Below, in pieces: positions 44,967 to 54,243 of a stretch of DNA of 64,000 nt. Source of the DNA: Pedobacter sp. SYSU D00535 (GTDB taxonomy: Bacteria; Bacteroidota; Bacteroidia; Sphingobacteriales; Sphingobacteriaceae); assembly GCF_017355855.1 (NCBI RefSeq), contig NZ_JAFEWD010000004.1:124001-188000 (forward strand). Direction: 5' to 3'. The notes under the pieces were generated by a model. It made no database searches, was not told where the DNA came from, and worked only from the letters and a program-made list of their open reading frames with translations. A program made the translations under genes and the position numbers. Position 1 is the stretch's first letter. Every line of letters begins with the position of its first letter.

Positions 44967-47900
44967 ATGAAAGACGTATTCAAAGAATTTAAACCATCCA
45001 GTTGGGCGATAGATAATAAGATGGCCATTTATGTGCTGACGCTTATTGTTACCCTATTAGGCATCAACGCTTATAATAATCTGCCGAAGGAGAACTTTCC
45101 GGAGATTATCATTCCCAAAATATTCATACAGACAGTCTACCCGGGTACTTCTCCCGAGAACATGGAGAACCTCGTGACTAAGCAGATTGAAAAGGAGCTT
45201 AGAGGTATAAAGGGGTTGAAGAAAATCACCTCCAACTCATACCAGGATTTCTCTATGATTACGGCAGAGTTTAATACCGACGTGGAGATCGCGGATGCGA
45301 AGCAGCGCGTAAAGGACGCGGTAGACAAAGCTCGCCCCGACCTTCCCAATGACCTTCCGACCGATCCTAATATCCTCGATATTAACCTTTCGGATATACC
45401 CATCATGTTCGTCAATATTTCAGGCGACTATGATCTGAAGACGCTTAAAAAATACGCTGACGACCTTTCCGACAGGATTGAAAGCATGAAGGAAATATCT
45501 GGTGTAGACATCGTGGGCGCTCTTGAGCCAGAGATTCAAATCAATGTGGATCTGCAGAAGATGAATGCTGCGCAGATATCTTTCATGGATATTGAAAACG
45601 CGGTGCGGTATGAAAACATGACCATCTCCGGTGGAACGGTGAAAATGGATGGAGTAAGGCGGACATTGAACGTTAAAAAGGAGTTTAAAACGGCAGAGGA
45701 GATAGGAGGGGTAGTAGTCAAGACCCCTACGGGCGGATCTGTTTATTTACGGGATATCGCAGATGTAAGGGATTCTTTTAAGGAGCAGAACAGTTACGCT
45801 CGCTTGTATGGAAAGAACGTAATCACTCTCAACGTTAAGAAACGAAGCGGCGAGAACCTCATTGAGGCTTCCGATAAAATCAATGCTTTGATCGCAGAAA
45901 TGCATGGCACAACATTGCCAAAGAACTTAAATATTACCCTTACGGGCGATCAGTCTGATCAGACACGCGTTACCCTGCATGACCTGATCAACACGATCAT
46001 CATTGGATTTATCCTGGTAACCGTGATTCTGATGTTCTTCATGGGCGTTACGAATGCGCTGTTTGTGGCTTTGTCAGTCCCGCTGTCCATGTTTGTGGCT
46101 TTCCTAACTATGCCTGCCCTAGGTGCGTTGTTTGGCTTCAGCTTCACTATGAACATGATTGTGCTCTTCTCCTTCTTGCTTGGATTGGGCATTGTGGTGG
46201 ATGACGCGATCGTTGTAATTGAAAATACGCACCGTATTTTTGATAATGGAAAAGTGCCTATCGTGAAGGCCGCGAAGATGGCCGCCGGAGAGGTGTTTTT
46301 GCCAGTGCTTTCCGGTACGTTAACAACGTTGGCTCCCTTTGTTCCGCTGCTGTTTTGGCCCGGGATCATCGGGGAATTCATGTTCTTCCTTCCGGTTACG
46401 CTCATCATTACCTTGTTGGCTTCCCTTTTGGTTGCATATATCATCAACCCAGTATTTGCAGTCGATTTTATGCACCCTCATGACGAGCATGAGCATGCAA
46501 AGCCTACACTTAACAGGTCTGTTAAAAGGACTTTGCTGGTCTTCCTTGGGATCGCGGCTGTGTCTTACCTGTTTAGTTTTGGAATGGGGAATTTCGTTGT
46601 ATTCCTGGCATTGCTTTATCTGCTAAACCATTTCTACTTATCAGGGGCGGTGAAGAATTTCCAGGAGAAAATTTGGCCTCGATTTCAAAACAGATACGTA
46701 CGAGTTCTCACCTGGGCCCTTGATCGCCCGAGAACTATGATTCTCAGTACGGTTGGTCTGTTCTTCTTCTCCATTATACTGACTTCAGTAGTACCTCCAA
46801 AGGTTGTATTTTTCCCTGAAGCTGATCCCAACTTCATCTACGTATATGTTCAGTTGCCTGTTGGAACTGACCAGGCCTATACAAATGAAGTGGTTAAAAA
46901 GGTGGAAGATCGTGTGACGAAGGTAGTCGGCCGTGATAATAAGATCGTCTCTTCCATCATATCGAACGTTACAGTGGGGGTAACAGATCCACAAGATGAA
47001 GATCAGGGAGAATATCCTAACAGGGGAAAGGTGACGGTTGCTTTTGTCTCTTTTGGAAAACGTGACGGAGAAAGTACTTCCTTATATCTGGATAAAATCC
47101 GAAATGCAGTGAAAGGTATTCCAGGAGCTGAAATAACCGTTACCAAGGAACAGTCCGGCCCACCAACGGCAAAACCTATTTCTATTGAAATCACAGGTGA
47201 TAACCTGGATTCTATAGTGAAGGCGTCTGACAGATTGAAAAAATACCTTGATGCGAAACAAATTGCAGGAGTGGAGGAGCTGAAGTCGGATTTCATGAAC
47301 AACAAACCTGAGATCATTTTTGATGTAGATCGCGAAAGAGCAAACCGGGAAGGAATTTCAAGTGGACAGGTAGGTTTAGAACTTCGCACAGCGGTATTTG
47401 GAAAGGAAGTGTCTAAGTTTAGAGATGATGACGAGGATTATGAGATTAACGTCCGGGCTCAGGAAGATCAGCGCAACAATCTACAGGCCTTGAGAAATTT
47501 AAAGGTTACCTATCGGGATATGGCGTTAGGAGGGCAAATTCGTCAGGTACCACTTTCAGCATTTTCCGAAATTGACTACGTCAACACGTACGGCGGTATC
47601 AAGAGGAAGCAGCAAAAGCGAATTATTATCCTTTCTTCCAATGTTTTGGGTGATTACAACCCCAACGAAGTAGTTGCAGCAATTCAATCGGAAATCGATC
47701 AATTTAATGCACCGGATGGAGTAGAAATTAAGATGGCCGGGGAGCAGGAAGAGCAGATGGAAACTGCCGCATTCCTGGGCTCTGCCTTAATGTATGCCTT
47801 TGGTTTAATTCTCATCATTCTGGTGTTGCAATTCAACTCCGTTAGTAAGCCGCTGATTATCCTAAGTGAGATTTTGTTCAGTGTGATTGGGGTATTGTTG

Positions 47901-48350
47901 GGAATCATTATCTTCCAAATGGAAATGTCTATTGTAATGTCAGGAGTAGGGATTATTGCCCTTGCGGGAATAGTTGTTAGAAATGGAATTCTACTTGTAG
48001 AGTTTACTGATTTGATGGTGCAGCAGGGGATGAGTGTAAAAGAGGCTGCCATCGAAGCCGGAAAAACAAGGATGACTCCGGTATTGCTTACTGCCACCGC
48101 CACAATGCTGGGATTGATTCCTCTCGCTGTTGGTTTGAATATCGATTTTGCAAAACTCTTCAGCGAGTTTAACCCTCACTTGTACTTTGGAGGAGATAAC
48201 GTAGCCTTTTGGGGGCCACTTTCATGGACCATGATTTTCGGTTTGAGCTTTGCAACATTCCTTACACTGATCTTGGTTCCGTGTATGTATGTAGTGTCCG
48301 ACAGAAATTCAAAACGGGTGAAAAGTTGGTTCAGGCGCTCGCCGAAATAA
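44967..48350 (+). CDS. RND efflux transporter permease (AcrB/HAE1-like)
   Basis: 1127 aa proton-driven pump. The TM4 proton-relay pair is visible as Asp412-Asp413 (GIVVDDAIVVIENTHR), and two large periplasmic porter loops flank it. It is 80-100 aa longer than AcrB. A His-rich cytoplasmic patch (HPHDEHEH, 503-510) and two extra hydrophobic stretches (about 520-560) lie in the linker between the two halves, and a further insert (NIDFAKLFSEFNPHLYFGGDNVAFWGPLS) sits near the C-terminus. The substrate is unknown. Confidence 0.93.
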   Translation: MKDVFKEFKPSSWAIDNKMAIYVLTLIVTLLGINAYNNLPKENFPEIIIPKIFIQTVYPGTSPENMENLVTKQIEKELRGIKGLKKITSNSYQDFSMITAEFNTDVEIADAKQRVKDAVDKARPDLPNDLPTDPNILDINLSDIPIMFVNISGDYDLKTLKKYADDLSDRIESMKEISGVDIVGALEPEIQINVDLQKMNAAQISFMDIENAVRYENMTISGGTVKMDGVRRTLNVKKEFKTAEEIGGVVVKTPTGGSVYLRDIADVRDSFKEQNSYARLYGKNVITLNVKKRSGENLIEASDKINALIAEMHGTTLPKNLNITLTGDQSDQTRVTLHDLINTIIIGFILVTVILMFFMGVTNALFVALSVPLSMFVAFLTMPALGALFGFSFTMNMIVLFSFLLGLGIVVDDAIVVIENTHRIFDNGKVPIVKAAKMAAGEVFLPVLSGTLTTLAPFVPLLFWPGIIGEFMFFLPVTLIITLLASLLVAYIINPVFAVDFMHPHDEHEHAKPTLNRSVKRTLLVFLGIAAVSYLFSFGMGNFVVFLALLYLLNHFYLSGAVKNFQEKIWPRFQNRYVRVLTWALDRPRTMILSTVGLFFFSIILTSVVPPKVVFFPEADPNFIYVYVQLPVGTDQAYTNEVVKKVEDRVTKVVGRDNKIVSSIISNVTVGVTDPQDEDQGEYPNRGKVTVAFVSFGKRDGESTSLYLDKIRNAVKGIPGAEITVTKEQSGPPTAKPISIEITGDNLDSIVKASDRLKKYLDAKQIAGVEELKSDFMNNKPEIIFDVDRERANREGISSGQVGLELRTAVFGKEVSKFRDDDEDYEINVRAQEDQRNNLQALRNLKVTYRDMALGGQIRQVPLSAFSEIDYVNTYGGIKRKQQKRIIILSSNVLGDYNPNEVVAAIQSEIDQFNAPDGVEIKMAGEQEEQMETAAFLGSALMYAFGLILIILVLQFNSVSKPLIILSEILFSVIGVLLGIIIFQMEMSIVMSGVGIIALAGIVVRNGILLVEFTDLMVQQGMSVKEAAIEAGKTRMTPVLLTATATMLGLIPLAVGLNIDFAKLFSEFNPHLYFGGDNVAFWGPLSWTMIFGLSFATFLTLILVPCMYVVSDRNSKRVKSWFRRSPK

Positions 48351-48371
48351 AATTCGCAATTTTACAATCGG

Positions 48372-48401
48372 GTCTGCTTCCTTCTGGGGGCAGACTTTTT
48401 T
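48372..48401 (+). terminator. Terminator after the RND efflux operon
   Basis: GTCTGC / GCAGAC (48372-48377 / 48390-48395), 12-nt loop, followed by six T. Confidence 0.75.
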
Positions 48402-48444
48402 ATTTATCGAGAGTAGGATAGTGTTATGGAAGGGGAGAAACTAA

Positions 48445-48472
48445 AAAAAGCCGCCCACAGGGCAGCTTTTTA
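48445..48472 (-). terminator. Terminator after the low-complexity lipoprotein gene
   Basis: On the minus strand AAAAAGC and GCTTTTT enclose an inner GCCC/GGGC stem with one mismatch and a 3-nt loop, ending in a T-run. Confidence 0.8.
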
Positions 48473-48492
48473 TTTCAAGTTTTGCTTTCTAA

Positions 48493-48708
48493 TTAGTGAG
48501 CAGCTGGAGCAGCAGCAGTATCAGTAGCACCTGCAGCAGCAGTATCAGTAGTAGCAGCAGCAGCAGTATCTACAGTCATTGCAGTATCAACAGCAGCAGA
48601 ATCAACAGCTGAAGAATCACCAGCACCTTCTGATTTGTTACCTGAACAAGCTGCAACTGACAAAGAGATAGCTAAAGCAGCGAAACCGAATTTGAATAGA
48701 TTTTTCAT
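48493..48708 (-). CDS. Small Ala/Thr/Asp-rich lipoprotein with internal repeats
   Basis: 71 aa. Signal peptide with lipobox (SVAAC, Cys21), then a low-complexity mature part made of variants of VDTA/TDTAAA with no hydrophobic core, so probably a disordered surface or periplasmic lipoprotein. The DNA has two perfect 19-bp copies at 24-bp spacing plus looser ones, so its length may vary between strains. No function known. It has its own terminator and runs divergently from the sigma-factor gene. Confidence 0.72.
   Translation of the reverse strand: MKNLFKFGFAALAISLSVAACSGNKSEGAGDSSAVDSAAVDTAMTVDTAAAATTDTAAAGATDTAAAPAAH
48509..48551. repeat. In-frame imperfect tandem repeat (24-bp period)
   Basis: GCAGCAGCAGTATCAGTAG occurs perfectly at 48509-48527 and 48533-48551; degenerate versions continue to about 48605. 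The 24-bp period keeps the reading frame. Confidence 0.75.
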
Positions 48709-48854
48709 TTTTTGGGTTAAAGTTTAATGATTAAACAAATAATATTTACTGATTAATACCCAGCATTTAAAAAGGTAACCTCTGGTTTGATAAAATTTTT
48801 AATTTTTTTTTTACTTATCATTGGGTTACAATTACCACGATAGCGTATTAAATA

Positions 48855-49421
48855 GTGAGCAACGAGATAAAAAGGTCAGTACCAACGGATAGTGAAGTTA
48901 TATTGGGTATTCTGAATGGCTCAAAAGATGTCCTGGAAAAAATTTACAAGGCACATTTCCCGATGATTCTGCAACTAGTTGTAATGAACAGCGGAACGGA
49001 GGATGATGCAAAAGACGTTTTTCAGGAGTCTATAATAGTTCTTTATGACAAGGTGAAGGGTGGCAACTTCGAGCTGAACAGTAAACTGAAGACATTCATT
49101 TATTCAGTATGCCGGAGACTCTGGTTGAAACGTTTAAGTCAGATGAGCAGAAATAGTGGGAATATCCGAGATTACGAAGATATTATCCCTGTGGAGCACG
49201 ATTTGGAGAAACACGAAGAGCGAGATCTGCAGTTCAAGCAAATGGAGGCGTCTCTGCATCGGCTGGGTGAACCTTGTAAAACTATTATTGAGGACTTTTA
49301 TATCAATAGCAAATCGATGCAGGAGATCTGTGCAAAGTTTGGTTATACCAACGCTGATAATGCAAAAAATCAGAAGTACAAATGTCTGCAGCGTTTGAAG
49401 AAATTGTTCTTTCAGGTTTAA
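48855..49421 (+). CDS. ECF-type RNA polymerase sigma factor
   Basis: 188 aa. Region 2 (LEKIYKAHFPMILQLVVMNSGTEDDAKDVFQESIIVLYDKVKG, split here into LEKIYKAHF and DDAKDVFQESII) and region 4 helix-turn-helix (CKTIIEDFYINSKSMQEICAK) are recognisable. Directs RNA polymerase to a specific regulon. Starts at GTG 48855; no ATG is available before region 2. The next gene, 13 nt downstream, begins with an anti-sigma-like segment, so the two very probably form a sigma/anti-sigma pair. Confidence 0.88.
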   Translation: MSNEIKRSVPTDSEVILGILNGSKDVLEKIYKAHFPMILQLVVMNSGTEDDAKDVFQESIIVLYDKVKGGNFELNSKLKTFIYSVCRRLWLKRLSQMSRNSGNIRDYEDIIPVEHDLEKHEERDLQFKQMEASLHRLGEPCKTIIEDFYINSKSMQEICAKFGYTNADNAKNQKYKCLQRLKKLFFQV

Positions 49422-49434
49422 TTAACGCATTGAA

Positions 49435-50535
49435 ATGAAAATGACAGAACGTATTGAGGCTTATTTGAGGGGAGAGATGACAGCTGAAGAGAAAACAGCT
49501 TTTGAAGAGTTGAGGGCCTCTGATCCGGTGTTGGACCAAGAAGTAGTAGTTCACAAACCCTTTTTGGAAACGCTGCATGAGTTTGGTGAAAAGAAAAGGC
49601 TGCTGTCTGAGATGAACGCCATTCATGAGCAACTTGATGTTGCGGCCATCCGGGAAGAAGTTATCCCTAAGTCTACCATTATTCGCACACTTTGGACTAA
49701 GTACCGTATGAATGCGGCCGTAGCTGCATCTGTAGCTGTTGTAGCAGTCTTTGCTACCTTGCTAACCACAGGATATTTCGCGAAAACAAACTCTATTGCA
49801 TCTGGCTATAATGCTCTTCGCAGGGAGATGAGTAAAGAGGTGGATAGGAAAATTCAGCGCTCAAAGAATGAGCTAATGAAGGATATTAATGCAGGATCTG
49901 CCCGTAAAGGCCCTGCTGCTCCAAGCACTTATACAGGAACCGGCTTTGCCTTAACTGCAAGTGGATACATTGTAACAAACAATCATGTTATCGATGGCGC
50001 TGATTCAATATATATCCAGGACAAAAACGGAAATTCGTATAAAGCGAAGAAGGTTTACGGCCATCCTCAATATGATATTGCCGTTCTTCAGGTGGTAGAT
50101 CTTAACTTTTCGCCATTGAGATCCTTGCCTTACACCTTCAAAAAGCAGTCTTCTCGCTTAGGTGAAAATGTATTTACCTTGGGTTACCCGAGGGAAGATG
50201 TGGTTTTAGGGACAGGCTATGTGAGTTCGAATACCGGCTACAAGGGCGATACGGTTCAGTATCAAATTGATATTTCTGTTAATGGTGGAAACAGCGGAAG
50301 TCCACTTCTAGATAACAAGGGTAATGTAATAGGAATTATTAGCGGAAAGCAAGATAACGCAGATGGAGCATCTTTCGCAGTAAAATCTAAATACCTCCTG
50401 GAAGTGTTGGAGGATCTGCCAGAGGAGGTTAGATCAGGGATAAGCTCAAATAAAAAGAGCTCGTTGGCGGGTTTAAGCAGAGCAGATCAAATTGAGAAGA
50501 TTCAGGACTACGTTTTTGTAGTGAAGGTATACTAG
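49435..50535 (+). CDS. Putative anti-sigma factor fused to periplasmic trypsin-like serine protease
   Basis: 366 aa in three parts. Residues 1-90 are cytoplasmic and resemble the helical start of membrane anti-sigma factors (ERIEAYLRGEMTAEEKTAFEE). Residues 92-115 are one membrane helix. The rest is an HtrA/DegP-like protease with the full triad: His184 (TNNHVI), Asp214 (YDIAVL) and Ser287 (GGNSGSP). No PDZ domain follows. It may release the neighbouring sigma factor in response to envelope damage, or the protease may have other targets. Likely co-transcribed with the sigma gene. Confidence 0.82.
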   Translation: MKMTERIEAYLRGEMTAEEKTAFEELRASDPVLDQEVVVHKPFLETLHEFGEKKRLLSEMNAIHEQLDVAAIREEVIPKSTIIRTLWTKYRMNAAVAASVAVVAVFATLLTTGYFAKTNSIASGYNALRREMSKEVDRKIQRSKNELMKDINAGSARKGPAAPSTYTGTGFALTASGYIVTNNHVIDGADSIYIQDKNGNSYKAKKVYGHPQYDIAVLQVVDLNFSPLRSLPYTFKKQSSRLGENVFTLGYPREDVVLGTGYVSSNTGYKGDTVQYQIDISVNGGNSGSPLLDNKGNVIGIISGKQDNADGASFAVKSKYLLEVLEDLPEEVRSGISSNKKSSLAGLSRADQIEKIQDYVFVVKVY

Positions 50536-50556
50536 AAAAATGTTTCAAGTTTTTAG

Positions 50557-50590
50557 AGAGCCTTTCTGATTGCAGAAAGGCTCTTTTTTT
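50557..50590 (+). terminator. Terminator after the sigma/anti-sigma-protease operon
   Basis: A 12-bp stem AGAGCCTTTCTG / CAGAAAGGCTCT (50557-50568 / 50573-50584) with loop ATTG and a T-run. Confidence 0.92.
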
Positions 50591-50630
50591 GTTGAAGGTT
50601 GTTTTACCTTGATGTCGATCAACCGCGATT

Positions 50631-51839
50631 TTACCTGTCCAGTTCTCCTAATACAATATCGATAGAGCCGATAATCGCGACCACATCTGCAATCAGTATA
50701 CCTCTGCTGATTTCGGAGATAACAGAAAGGTTATGAAAACTGGGAGCTCTCGCCTTTACCCTTTTCGGGATTTCACTCTTTCCGTCTGTTATAAAGTAGT
50801 ATCCAAGCTCTCCCCGAGGACTTTCTGCCCGGAAGTAGAACTCCTGTGCTTTCGGAATGATCTTCTTAGGAAGTTTCGCCCTTGGGTCGAAATCGGGGGT
50901 TCGTTTGAGGTCTGACTGTAGGCGATCCAAACACTGCTCAATAATGACAAGGCTTTGCTCGATTTCGTCCACTCTCACCTTGAACCTGTCCCAGCAATCG
51001 CCAGTGGTGCCCATTTCGCCTTTTCCTATCGGTACGTCGAACTCCAGTTCCGGATATACCGAATAGCCATCAACTCTTCGCAGATCCCATTTTAAACCCG
51101 AAGCTCTTAACATTGGTCCGGAACATCCGTAGCTAATTGCAACATCCAACGGTAATATCCCTACATTCGCAGTCCTGGAGATAAAGATCTGATTGTCTGT
51201 CAGCAACTCATTCAATTCGCCCATCTTCGGCTTGAAGTAGTTCACAAATTCCCGGCACCGTTCTTCAAATCCAACCGGAAGGTCGTAAAATAAACCACCT
51301 ACCCATATGTAATTGTAGAGCATCCTCGAACCTGAGGCCCATTCCAGCATGTTCATGATATGCTCTCTATCGCGGAAGCACCACAAAAAGGGAGTGAAAG
51401 CCCCAACGTCTATACCATAGGTTCCCAAAGCAATCAGATGAGAACCAATGCGGTTTAGCTCCGACACTAATACCCTAATATATTCTATCCTTCTTGGGAT
51501 CTCCTTTTCGATACCTAGCATTTTTTCAACTCCCATCACCCATGTATGAGCGTTGGTCATCGAAGCCAGGTAGTCCATGCGGTCGGCAAAGGGAATAGTT
51601 TGCTGGTAGGTGAGGTTCTCCGCATGCTTCTCGAAGCACCGGTGCAGATAGCCCATGTGCGGAATTACCTCCTTTACGATCTCTCCATCTGTTATCAGCT
51701 CCAGGCGTAGCACCCCATGCGTGGAAGGGTGCTGAGGGCCCATGTTTAGAATCATTTCTGTCGACTGAGCCTCAGCGATCAATTTCTCATACCGAGTCTT
51801 ATATGTTTTGCCTGTAACTGCCGATGTTAAAGTCTCCAT
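50631..51839 (-). CDS. nuoD: NADH-quinone oxidoreductase subunit D
   Basis: 402 aa, the 49-kDa subunit that helps form the quinone site of respiratory complex I. Signatures: [44 protein letters not shown] and the hydrogenase-like ending [36 protein letters not shown]. Separate from NuoC (not fused). It follows nuoC by 8 nt. No nuoE follows: the next gene downstream is on the other strand. Confidence 0.96.
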   Translation of the reverse strand: METLTSAVTGKTYKTRYEKLIAEAQSTEMILNMGPQHPSTHGVLRLELITDGEIVKEVIPHMGYLHRCFEKHAENLTYQQTIPFADRMDYLASMTNAHTWVMGVEKMLGIEKEIPRRIEYIRVLVSELNRIGSHLIALGTYGIDVGAFTPFLWCFRDREHIMNMLEWASGSRMLYNYIWVGGLFYDLPVGFEERCREFVNYFKPKMGELNELLTDNQIFISRTANVGILPLDVAISYGCSGPMLRASGLKWDLRRVDGYSVYPELEFDVPIGKGEMGTTGDCWDRFKVRVDEIEQSLVIIEQCLDRLQSDLKRTPDFDPRAKLPKKIIPKAQEFYFRAESPRGELGYYFITDGKSEIPKRVKARAPSFHNLSVISEISRGILIADVVAIIGSIDIVLGELDR

Positions 51840-51847
51840 TAAAACTA

Positions 51848-52342
51848 TTAAACTTTTATTCCGTGGTAATATTCCTGGGCCTTGTAGTCTTTTCTAAGTG
51901 GGTAACCCTCCCAGTCGTCGGGCAAAAGAACCCTTCTTAAATCAGGATGATTCTCAAAATGAATGCCTACCAGGTCAAATGCTTCTCTTTCGTGCCACTC
52001 GGCAGTGCGCCAAACTGAACTTACAGAAGGGATGGAGGGAAGTTCTTCGCGACTTCTATCGTGGTACCTAACTACCTTAAGTGCCAGCTTGTGCTTATAC
52101 GGGATTGATGTGAGATGGTAAGCAACGCCAAACATATTTTCCTCGACTCCATAATCAATACCTGATAAACAATCCAGGTAGTCGAAATATGTCTTCTCAT
52201 TATTCCGGAGCTCGAGGCAAACCTCGGCGATCTTTTCGGGCAGAATAACTAACGTAGGCTGATTGACATGCAGTTCCTCCCTGACAATAACTTCTGCCCC
52301 AAATTTTTCTATTAGTATATCTTTTATTTCCTCAAAACTCAT
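51848..52342 (-). CDS. nuoC: NADH-quinone oxidoreductase subunit C
   Basis: 164 aa, the 30-kDa subunit of complex I, located in the peripheral arm next to NuoD. Signature [43 protein letters not shown] is complete, split as [12 protein letters not shown] and [15 protein letters not shown]. Its ATG lies one base after the pdxH stop, so it is translationally coupled to a vitamin-B6 gene rather than to nuoB. Confidence 0.95.
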   Translation of the reverse strand: MSFEEIKDILIEKFGAEVIVREELHVNQPTLVILPEKIAEVCLELRNNEKTYFDYLDCLSGIDYGVEENMFGVAYHLTSIPYKHKLALKVVRYHDRSREELPSIPSVSSVWRTAEWHEREAFDLVGIHFENHPDLRRVLLPDDWEGYPLRKDYKAQEYYHGIKV

Positions 52343-52343
52343 A

Positions 52344-52997
52344 TCAGGGAGCTAGGCGTACAATTTTCCAGGTGTTCTTATTCGTTTTCTTATAAACAAT
52401 CCGGTCGTGTAACCTTCCGGGCCCGCCTTGCCAGAATTCAACTATTTGCGGTTTCACAATATATCCTCCCCAGTGCGATGGTTTTGGCACTTCCTTATCC
52501 TGATACTCTGTTTGTAGGCGCTCCAGAGCGCTCTCCAGCACTTCTCTGCTGCCAACTTCCTGGCTTTGCTGAGAGGCAAGGGCACCCAATTGGCTTTGTT
52601 TAGGCCGCGAGTGGAAGTATCTTTCTGAGTCTTCTTTACTTACCTTTTCAATATGCCCTTCAATTCGAACTTGTCTCTCCAGCTCCCCCCAGAAGAATAG
52701 TAGAGCGGCATTCGGATTTTTATTGAGCTCTCTACCTTTTCGGCTCAGGTAATTCGTGTAGAATGTAAAGCCGCTCTCATCAAAGCCCTTCATCAACATT
52801 ATCCTGGCTGAGGGTTTTCCATCAGGGGTTGCTGTAGCTACAGTCATGGCATTAGGTTCAAAAATGCCCCCATCCATTGCTTCAGTAAACCACTTCGCAA
52901 ATTGACTGATTGGGTCGGGTGCGACTTCGTTTTCACTCAGTCGGGCAGCTTTGTATTCCTGCCGTAGATTTTGGATTGTTTCTTTACTTAAGGCCAT
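52344..52997 (-). CDS. pdxH: Pyridoxamine/pyridoxine 5'-phosphate oxidase
   Basis: 217 aa. FMN enzyme forming pyridoxal phosphate, the last step of the pathway and of salvage. Typical segments: MTVATATPDGKPSARIMLMKGFDESGFTFYTN (start MTVATATPDG), NPNAALLFFWGELERQVRIEG, FWQGGPGRLHDR and the terminal WKIVRLAP. First gene of an operon with nuoC and nuoD; a -7 box lies 6 nt before its ATG. Confidence 0.96.
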   Translation of the reverse strand: MALSKETIQNLRQEYKAARLSENEVAPDPISQFAKWFTEAMDGGIFEPNAMTVATATPDGKPSARIMLMKGFDESGFTFYTNYLSRKGRELNKNPNAALLFFWGELERQVRIEGHIEKVSKEDSERYFHSRPKQSQLGALASQQSQEVGSREVLESALERLQTEYQDKEVPKPSHWGGYIVKPQIVEFWQGGPGRLHDRIVYKKTNKNTWKIVRLAP

Positions 52998-53003
52998 TTA
53001 CTG

Positions 53004-53011
53004 CAAACTTA
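53004..53011 (-). promoter_or_regulatory. Candidate -7 box for pdxH-nuoCD
   Basis: Minus strand TAAGTTTG matches TAnnTTTG and ends 6 nt before the pdxH ATG, implying a leaderless or near-leaderless mRNA. Confidence 0.45.
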
Positions 53012-53091
53012 CTAATAGAAATATTTTAAACGGCATTCACATCTCAGATCATTGTAAAAACATATATTAGAAAGGGATTGTTAAAGAATTT

Positions 53092-53655
53092 ATGCTAAAT
53101 CAGATCAAACCAACAACAGGTAGTTTATTAATTTCGGAGCCCTTCATGCTGGATCCCAATTTCAAACGTTCGGTGGTTTTGCTTGCTGAACATAACGAGG
53201 AAGGGACGGTGGGCTATGTGCTAAACCAGAAAAGCGATTTTTTGCTAAGGGATATTATTACTGAATGTCCTGAAGCTAATTATCCCATTTATGTTGGTGG
53301 CCCTGTGGGTACTGATGCCCTCCATTTTGTTCATCGTTGTTTTGACAGAATGAACAGTGGTACTGAAATAGCGAAGGATATTTACTGGGGAGGCAATTTT
53401 GAGACGTTGAAACTTTTGATCAATAATAATCAGATAGACGAAAGTGAGATTCGTTTTTTTGTAGGATACTCAGGCTGGGATGTTGGGCAACTGGACCGGG
53501 AACTGGAACAAAACTCGTGGCTGGTAACGAATAAGTATAATCCTACTTTTTTATTTACTGATGAGGAGGAAAACTTGTGGAGAGATATTGTAATCGGCCT
53601 TGGGCCTAAGTACGCTCATATTGCGAACTTTCCGGAGAATCCCTTATGGAACTAA
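53092..53655 (+). CDS. YqgE/AlgH family protein
   Basis: 187 aa. Family hallmarks are clear: GSLLISEPFMLDPNFKRSVVLLAEHNEEGTVGYVLN (starts GSLLISEP), YVGGPVGTDALHFVHR and FVGYSGWDVGQLDRELEQNSW. The cellular role is unsettled; AlgH in Pseudomonas affects alginate regulation. It stands alone on the plus strand inside the minus-strand pdxH/nuo and pur genes. Confidence 0.9.
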   Translation: MLNQIKPTTGSLLISEPFMLDPNFKRSVVLLAEHNEEGTVGYVLNQKSDFLLRDIITECPEANYPIYVGGPVGTDALHFVHRCFDRMNSGTEIAKDIYWGGNFETLKLLINNNQIDESEIRFFVGYSGWDVGQLDRELEQNSWLVTNKYNPTFLFTDEEENLWRDIVIGLGPKYAHIANFPENPLWN

Positions 53656-53666
53656 GTATGTAATAA

Positions 53667-53701
53667 GTTGAAATGTGAATCATGACCATTCACATTTCAA
53701 C
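53667..53701. terminator. Perfect 14-bp hairpin between convergent yqgE and purE
   Basis: GTTGAAATGTGAAT / ATTCACATTTCAAC (53667-53680 / 53688-53701) with a 7-nt loop; no T-run. Its position between two stops suggests a shared terminator of the stem-only type. Confidence 0.6.
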
Positions 53702-53708
53702 GAATCTA

Positions 53709-54200
53709 CTAATGGTTTCCTTCCAATTCCCTCGCAGTTTCCTCTATTTTCTTTTTCAAATCCTCTTTATAGTTTAAAAGATTCTTTGCAATCACTTCAT
53801 CTGCAGTTCCCAAAATTTGAGCAGCCAGCAGTCCCGCATTTTTTGCAGCATTTAAGGCCACTGTAGCTACAGGAATGCCATTAGGCATTTGGAGGATGGA
53901 AAGAATGGAGTCCCAGCCATCGATAGAGTTGGATGATTTTACCGGTACTCCGATAACGGGCAAGTGAGTGATAGAAGCAACCATTCCCGGAAGATGGGCG
54001 GCGCCGCCAGCACCTGCAATAATTACCTTTAGACCTCGCTCTGCTGCGGTCTTAGCGTAATTAAACATTCTTTCCGGAGTACGGTGGGCAGATACTACGG
54101 TTATTTCATATGCTACCCCCATCTCTTTCAATATATCGGCAGCATCCTGCATGACAGGTAAATCTGACTTGCTGCCCATTATTATGCCTACTTTAATCAT
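53709..54200 (-). CDS. purE: N5-carboxyaminoimidazole ribonucleotide mutase
   Basis: 163 aa. Converts N5-CAIR to CAIR in purine synthesis. Class I signatures: [31 protein letters not shown] and [16 protein letters not shown]. It needs N5-CAIR from PurK, whose gene lies 43 nt upstream in the same operon. Confidence 0.96.
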   Translation of the reverse strand: MIKVGIIMGSKSDLPVMQDAADILKEMGVAYEITVVSAHRTPERMFNYAKTAAERGLKVIIAGAGGAAHLPGMVASITHLPVIGVPVKSSNSIDGWDSILSILQMPNGIPVATVALNAAKNAGLLAAQILGTADEVIAKNLLNYKEDLKKKIEETARELEGNH

Positions 54201-54243
54201 TTGACAGTTGAATTTTTTGGATTTGATTGTAAAGATGAATCGG

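Noticed and set aside
45959-46447. 162-codon open frame on the minus strand inside the RND pump gene
   Set aside because: Lies wholly within a clear RND coding region; the product lacks family motifs and looks like an antisense reflection of the transmembrane codons.
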